Shown in pieces: positions 59,809-64,000 of a stretch of DNA of 64,000 nt (the stretch's first letter is position 1; each line of letters starts with the position of its first letter). The position numbers were made by a program, and so were the translations under genes. The DNA is from UBA11358 sp049517655 (lineage in GTDB: Bacteria; Verrucomicrobiota; Verrucomicrobiia; Limisphaerales; UBA11358), in assembly GCA_049517655.1 (NCBI GenBank), contig JBEKRQ010000003.1, positions 124,001-188,000 of the forward strand, given 5' to 3'. The notes under the pieces were generated by a model. The model made no database searches. It saw only the letters and a program-made list of their open reading frames with translations, and had not been told where the DNA came from.

Positions 59809-60593
59809 GTGAAAACCCGGACATGAAGGTGTTGGAAATGCGTGATGTCGCCGTCGGGACGATGCACAACCTGGAAAAGGTCGTGGTCGAAGGAGTGAAT
59901 TGGACGGTCGCGGCGGGTGAATTCTGGGTGATTGCCGGCGAACAACATTCGGGGAAGACTGATTTTCTCATGACGGTGGCCGGGTTGATGGCGCCAGTGA
60001 GGGGCAGTTACTGTTTTTTCGGGAACGAAGTGCGGCTGTTTGACGAGACGCGACTGGCGGAGCGGTTGCGGGTGGGATTTGTTTTTGAAGGCGGGCAGTT
60101 GTTCCACCATCTCACGCTCGGACGGAATGTGGCGTTGCCGTTGCAATATCACCGCGATTTGACGGATGACGCGGCGGACCGCGAGGCGCAACCGCTGCTG
60201 GAACTGATGGAATTGTCGCCGCTGGCCGGCGCGTCGCCGGCGGGCGTAAGCCGCAACTGGCTCAAGCGCGCGGGTCTGGCACGGGCTTTGATGTTGAAAC
60301 CGGACGTGTTGTTGTTGGACAATCCGTTGCGCGGACTCGACACGCGGCACGCCAGATGGTGGCTGGATTTTCTCGACGGTCTGTGCCGCGGCCATAAGTG
60401 GTTGAACGGCCGGCCGCTGACCGTGGTGGCAACGGCGGATGATTTGTCCCGCTTTGCGGGATGGCGGGATGATGCGCGGCGTTTCGCGCTGTTGCAGAAC
60501 AAACTCTTCCGCCTGCTTGGATCGTGGAATGAAATGGAGTCGGCCACCGACCCGGCTGTGAGGGAATTGCTGGGCGCGCCGCATTCAGACTGA
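59805..60593 (+). CDS. MlaF-position ABC ATPase with degenerate motifs
   Basis: A 262-residue ABC ATPase in the place of MlaF. Walker A is intact (GEQHSGKTDF, residues 45-54). The signature LSGG is replaced by VSRNWLKRAGLARA, and Walker B ends VLLLDNPLRGLD, with Asn instead of the catalytic Glu. GGQLFHHLTLGRNV resembles the Q-loop region. Hydrolysis may be slow or need a different mechanism; it may also pair with another ATPase. Confidence 0.85.
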   Translation: MSENPDMKVLEMRDVAVGTMHNLEKVVVEGVNWTVAAGEFWVIAGEQHSGKTDFLMTVAGLMAPVRGSYCFFGNEVRLFDETRLAERLRVGFVFEGGQLFHHLTLGRNVALPLQYHRDLTDDAADREAQPLLELMELSPLAGASPAGVSRNWLKRAGLARALMLKPDVLLLDNPLRGLDTRHARWWLDFLDGLCRGHKWLNGRPLTVVATADDLSRFAGWRDDARRFALLQNKLFRLLGSWNEMESATDPAVRELLGAPHSD

Positions 60594-60610
60594 AATCGCA
60601 AAAGATTTTT

Positions 60611-61801
60611 ATGGCACTGCAAGATTTGACACCGCAATTGCGAACACGCTTGAGCCGCATGGAACGCGCGGTGGGCTGGTTCGTGTTTCTGGCGACAGCG
60701 CTGCTGCTGTTCGGCTTCGGCTATTACATCTACCACACGGCGGACCGCAAAGGCTGGTTCGTCATCAAGGCGAAGTTTCATACCTACGTCCAAAGCTCGG
60801 CCGGGTTGAATACCGGGGATCCGGTGGTGATGATGGGCTTTCCCGTTGGCCAAATTACACTAATCCACGCGATGCCGCCGGGCGACACGCGCAATGTCCG
60901 GGTGGAATTTGAAGTCCGCGACCCGTATTTCCGCTATATCTGGTCGGAAGGATCCTTTGTAAAGGTGAACGCGGCCGACTTTCTCGGCAAACGGGAGATT
61001 GAAATCACGCGCGGCACGAACGGCCCCGCAATCTGCGTCACACAGCCGGGTTCCGTGAAGACTATTGCTGAACTGGAACAACTCGTCGCCACGGAAACGA
61101 ACCACTGGCAGCTTTATCAGGATGTCTTCGACGAAAATTCCAACCTGGTTTTCGCCGTTTATACGATGCTGGACGCGACAAATCTGCAGCGCATCGCGGA
61201 ATTGAAGCCCGATTCCATCTACGCCTACAATAACACCGTCAACCGCAACCGCATCGTGGCGTCATGGCACCGGCGGTCGCATCGTTACGAAAATTTCAAA
61301 TCCGATTCCGACGACTCCCGGCTACGCGCCGTCGAATCCCCCGCTGTTACCGAGCGTTTGGAGCAGGTCATTGCGCAGGTGGAACTGGCGTTGCCGAATA
61401 TTCTCGCCCTGACGAATCAAATCGCCACGGTGTTGGATAACACGGCAAATGCCACGTCGAATCTCAACGTCACCCTCGTCGAAGCGCGGCCCATGGTGAC
61501 GAATTTCTCCATCATCAGCGAGCAATTACGCGAGCCGGGCGGTCTCGGCGTTTGGGCGCTCGGCACGAATGGCAATCAACAGGTGCAGGGGAGTTTGACG
61601 AATGTGGATGCGCTGCTCACACATCTTGCCGACATCACAAGCAATCTCAACGCTCAGGTGCAGGCCAACTCGAACATGCTGGGCGGGATTTCAAAAGCGG
61701 TGGCCGATTCCGACGATTTCGTTCAAGGCTTGAAACGGCATTGGCTGCTTCGCTCGGCGTTCAAAACAAAAACCAACGCGCCACCGGTAAAAGGAAAGTG
61801 A
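60611..61801 (+). CDS. MCE/MlaD-type lipid-binding protein
   Basis: A 396-residue protein anchored by one N-terminal helix (about 20-42). The MCE domain follows (SSAGLNTGDPVVMMGFPVGQ, residues about 56-75, to TRGTNG near 140). The long C-terminal part is helical and Asn/Thr-rich, like other long MCE proteins that form needles or tunnels. It begins 17 bases after the ATPase. Phospholipid shuttling between membranes is inferred. Its stop is one base from the convergent gene. Confidence 0.9.
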   Translation: MALQDLTPQLRTRLSRMERAVGWFVFLATALLLFGFGYYIYHTADRKGWFVIKAKFHTYVQSSAGLNTGDPVVMMGFPVGQITLIHAMPPGDTRNVRVEFEVRDPYFRYIWSEGSFVKVNAADFLGKREIEITRGTNGPAICVTQPGSVKTIAELEQLVATETNHWQLYQDVFDENSNLVFAVYTMLDATNLQRIAELKPDSIYAYNNTVNRNRIVASWHRRSHRYENFKSDSDDSRLRAVESPAVTERLEQVIAQVELALPNILALTNQIATVLDNTANATSNLNVTLVEARPMVTNFSIISEQLREPGGLGVWALGTNGNQQVQGSLTNVDALLTHLADITSNLNAQVQANSNMLGGISKAVADSDDFVQGLKRHWLLRSAFKTKTNAPPVKGK

Positions 61802-61802
61802 T

Positions 61803-62396
61803 TCAGGCGGGTTGCCCCAGAAACCGGCGCAGGCGGTTGAGCATCGTCCTGGCGAAGTGTTCGTAGTGCGCGAGCGGGCGGCCGTAGGTTTTGATTTCGT
61901 CAATCGTGGCCAGCGTCATGCAGAAATCGAGGTCATGAAAGCCGCGCCCGCGTTTGACACGCCGCAGCCAGCGGCTTAAGTCAGTGATTTCCTCGATTTC
62001 GTCGTCGAGCCCGGGATGAAATGACATGTTCCATTCGTTCCGGCACAGATAACCTTCGCTTTCATCCTTCGCGTCAAACCACGAATCGCACAGCAAAACA
62101 CAGACGGATTGGCCGCGATCCCGCATGGCGTGACCGAGCCGGTAAAACACGATGCGCGCGCCGGATTCGGAGAAGTGGTCGAACGCGATATTGAGCGCAT
62201 CATCGGATGGGGTCGTGAATTTGGTTTGAAAGCCCAAATGAAAACCACCCTGCGCACCGAGCTCTTTTTCGAAGCAAAGATTTTCCTCAAAAATCCAGAG
62301 CAGATTGGTCGAAAGGTCGCGCTCGGCCAGCAGTTTTTTCCAGATGTCAATGGCTTTGTCCAGAGTTGGACGATTGGACGGCGTGGATGGGTTCAT
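61803..62396 (-). CDS. Hypothetical protein conserved in Verrucomicrobiota-like genomes
   Basis: A 197-residue soluble protein starting MNPSTPSNRPTLDKAID. It has an alpha/beta look (GARIVFYRLGHAMRDRGQSV, then CVLLCDSWFDAKDE) and several Trp and His residues (RNEWNMSFHPGLDDEIEEIT). I recognise no known family. It lies 11 bases after the epimerase stop on the same strand and may be co-transcribed. Confidence 0.65.
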   Translation of the reverse strand: MNPSTPSNRPTLDKAIDIWKKLLAERDLSTNLLWIFEENLCFEKELGAQGGFHLGFQTKFTTPSDDALNIAFDHFSESGARIVFYRLGHAMRDRGQSVCVLLCDSWFDAKDESEGYLCRNEWNMSFHPGLDDEIEEITDLSRWLRRVKRGRGFHDLDFCMTLATIDEIKTYGRPLAHYEHFARTMLNRLRRFLGQPA

Positions 62397-62407
62397 TGGC
62401 GGTAGTA

Positions 62408-63361
62408 TTAACCATGGCCATGGCGAAACCAATTCACAAATTGCGTGATACCCTGCTCGATTTTGACCTGCGGATTATAGCCAAGGTGGGCGTGTGCCTT
62501 CGAGATGTCGGCGAAGGTGACGGGCACGTCGCCGGGCTGGACCGGCTGGCGGTCAATCACGGCTTTTCTGTCGAACGCGGCTTCGAGCAGTTCAATAATG
62601 CGGGTCAGCTTCACGGTTTGCGATTCGCCGAGGTTGAAAATTTCGTAACCGAATTCCTTTTTTGTGCAGGCGATGATGCCGTCGAGCGTGTCGGTGATGT
62701 AAGTATAATCACGTTCCATGCTGCCGTCGCCAAAGACCGGGATCGGCTTGCCGGCGTAAATGAGCGTCGCGAATTTGCGGATGGCCAGGTCGGGTCGCTG
62801 GCGCGGGCCGTAAACAGTGAACAAGCGGAGCACTGCCACGTCCATGCCGTAAATGTGGTGATAAACATGGCCGAGCGCTTCGCACGCAAGCTTGCTGGCG
62901 GTATAGGGCGAAATGGCGGAAAAAACCGGGTCGCTTTCGCTGAACGGCACTTTGGAATTTACGCCGTAAACCGACGATGACGAGGCGATGATGATTTTTT
63001 TGACGCGGTTATTTCGCGCGGCTTCGAGCACATTGACCGTGCCTTCCACGTTGACCCGCTGGTAAAGGGCCGGGTCAAGGAAGCTCGGCCGCACCCCGGC
63101 GCGCGCGGCGAGATGGATGACCTGATCAAATTTGACGCTGCCAAACAGGGCGTCGAGCGCGGCGCGGTTGGTCAAGTCGCCGTGAACGAATTCAAACGGT
63201 TTGGCGAGTGATTTGATTTCACGCAGATTCTGGCGCTTGAGTTGCGGATCGTAAAAGTTGTTGAGGTCGTCGAACGCCCAGACAGCGTGGCCGTCGCTTA
63301 GCAACCGCTCGCAAACGTGCGAGCCGATGAAGCCCGCGCCGCCGGTGACCAGAAAGTTCAT
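62408..63361 (-). CDS. NAD-dependent epimerase/dehydratase (UDP-sugar epimerase-like)
   Basis: A 317-residue extended short-chain dehydrogenase. NAD binding is by FLVTGGAGFIGSHVCERLL; the catalytic set is SSSSVYG and YTASK. RLFTVYGPRQRPDLAIRKF and the FGDGSMERDYTYI segment resemble UDP-glucuronate 4-epimerases. The product would feed surface polysaccharide or LPS synthesis. Confidence 0.9.
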   Translation of the reverse strand: MNFLVTGGAGFIGSHVCERLLSDGHAVWAFDDLNNFYDPQLKRQNLREIKSLAKPFEFVHGDLTNRAALDALFGSVKFDQVIHLAARAGVRPSFLDPALYQRVNVEGTVNVLEAARNNRVKKIIIASSSSVYGVNSKVPFSESDPVFSAISPYTASKLACEALGHVYHHIYGMDVAVLRLFTVYGPRQRPDLAIRKFATLIYAGKPIPVFGDGSMERDYTYITDTLDGIIACTKKEFGYEIFNLGESQTVKLTRIIELLEAAFDRKAVIDRQPVQPGDVPVTFADISKAHAHLGYNPQVKIEQGITQFVNWFRHGHG

Positions 63362-63370
63362 GGCCAGACG

Positions 63371-64000
63371 CTAACAATCAGAACGCGGGCTGTCGAGTGT
63401 GCAGGAAGTTTTGCAGTCTATCTGGGTGTTAGGTGACGTGTATCGCAAAACCAACACATTGAGAACGTAGGCGGCTATGCCTATCCAGGGAAAGACGGTC
63501 AATGCAGAAATTCGCTGCATGAGACCAACGTTTGCGCGCGTGACGAGTCCACCGATTCCCGTCATTATCGCGATCGTGCCAATCATAAGAATATTCGTGC
63601 CGATGGAATACATGTTAAGAAGTCTTGCCTCACGTCGCTTCCATAAGGCAGCCGTTAAAAACATCGGTCCAAAGATGATCACAAGCGCTAAATATTTTCC
63701 GCCATGTCTGGGATCTGGCCATGGAAAGATTCCAGTCAATAAACCGGCCAATCCAAATAGGACAAGGACCGACGACGTAAGGCAAGTCAGCATCAGTCTC
63801 GCGCCAAGACGTTGCAATGCGCGGAAAAATCCGAATGCGCCGATTAAAATTGCGGCCCCGGTGATGATGACACCAACATTGAATATCTCGGGATGAGGCG
63901 TGCCACTGGCCCCAAGATCGCTTATTACCTGCCGCATATGGCTGTAGCCAGGATAAAAAAGCGCACTCAGCACGATGATGCCAAAATAGATAAAGGGAAC
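63371..64000 (-). CDS. DUF998-type membrane protein, 5' end outside window
   Basis: The frame is open to the window edge (VPFIYFGIIVLSALFYPGYS), so the start is missing. About six hydrophobic helices and the early SHMRQVISDLGASGTPHP segment fit the DUF998 family. Members are integral membrane proteins without known function. The GTG at 63973 is only an internal alternative. Confidence 0.8.
   Translation of the reverse strand, partial: VPFIYFGIIVLSALFYPGYSHMRQVISDLGASGTPHPEIFNVGVIITGAAILIGAFGFFRALQRLGARLMLTCLTSSVLVLFGLAGLLTGIFPWPDPRHGGKYLALVIIFGPMFLTAALWKRREARLLNMYSIGTNILMIGTIAIMTGIGGLVTRANVGLMQRISALTVFPWIGIAAYVLNVLVLRYTSPNTQIDCKTSCTLDSPRSDC

Overview
This 64 kb window looks like chromosome of a Gram-negative bacterium of the PVC group, most likely Verrucomicrobiota (Pedosphaera/Limisphaerales-like). 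That is inferred from the gene mix, not from a marker gene: kdsB and a gmhB-like gene (LPS sugars), an Mla-type lipid transport operon, a PEP-CTERM protein, a GH97 glycosidase, a PPi-type phosphofructokinase, and very abundant short hairpin repeats between and inside genes. No rRNA, insertion sequence, prophage or CRISPR array was seen. The one tRNA is tRNA-Val(GAC).

Layout. 0-6.6 kb: a nitronate monooxygenase fragment, an RRM protein, then a minus-strand group (aldo/keto reductase, hydroxynitrile-lyase-type cupin, secreted esterase, second cupin), an AT-rich PIN-like gene and a PEP-CTERM protein, with broken cupin pieces among them. 6.7-11.5 kb: thiC with a TPP riboswitch, divergent from cydAB. 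11.6-26.6 kb: GH97, purM, apgM, pgsA, a RodZ-like protein, PAP2, ftsK, tRNA-Val with a GIY-YIG gene, folC, pyrG, kdsB. 26.9-32.4 kb: a peptide-natural-product (RiPP) locus. 32.6-41.1 kb: a MIF-like tautomerase, a ferredoxin-type aldo/keto reductase, glmS, gmhB-like, pfp, thiE and a thioredoxin-like protein. 41.1-49.7 kb: an accessory region of poorly known lipoproteins and hydrolases ending in a DpnI-type endonuclease and a DNA methyltransferase, littered with copies of the DpnI gene's 3' end. 50-58 kb: ferritin, two paralogous secreted polysaccharide deacetylases, a STAS-like protein, hicBA and ligA. 59-64 kb: an Mla-like ABC operon, a hypothetical protein, a sugar-nucleotide epimerase and a truncated DUF998 protein.

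The most unusual system is the RiPP locus at 26,880-32,392. It encodes a PqqD-type recognition protein, a lasso-type B2 cysteine protease, six tandem precursor peptides with one nearly invariant leader and different 8-11 residue cores, an HprK-like kinase, a nucleotidyltransferase and a B12-binding radical SAM enzyme. The leader fits the lasso recognition pattern YxxPx(L/I)...T, but no lasso cyclase is present. One precursor is fused to a Peptidase_S74 self-cleaving domain, placed so that cleavage would release a peptide the size of its siblings.

The second theme is repeats. Several families of hairpin or tandem-word repeats fill intergenic gaps and are also inserted in frame in thiC, purM, folC, glmS, thiE, ligA and the DNA methyltransferase gene, reminiscent of Rickettsia palindromic elements.
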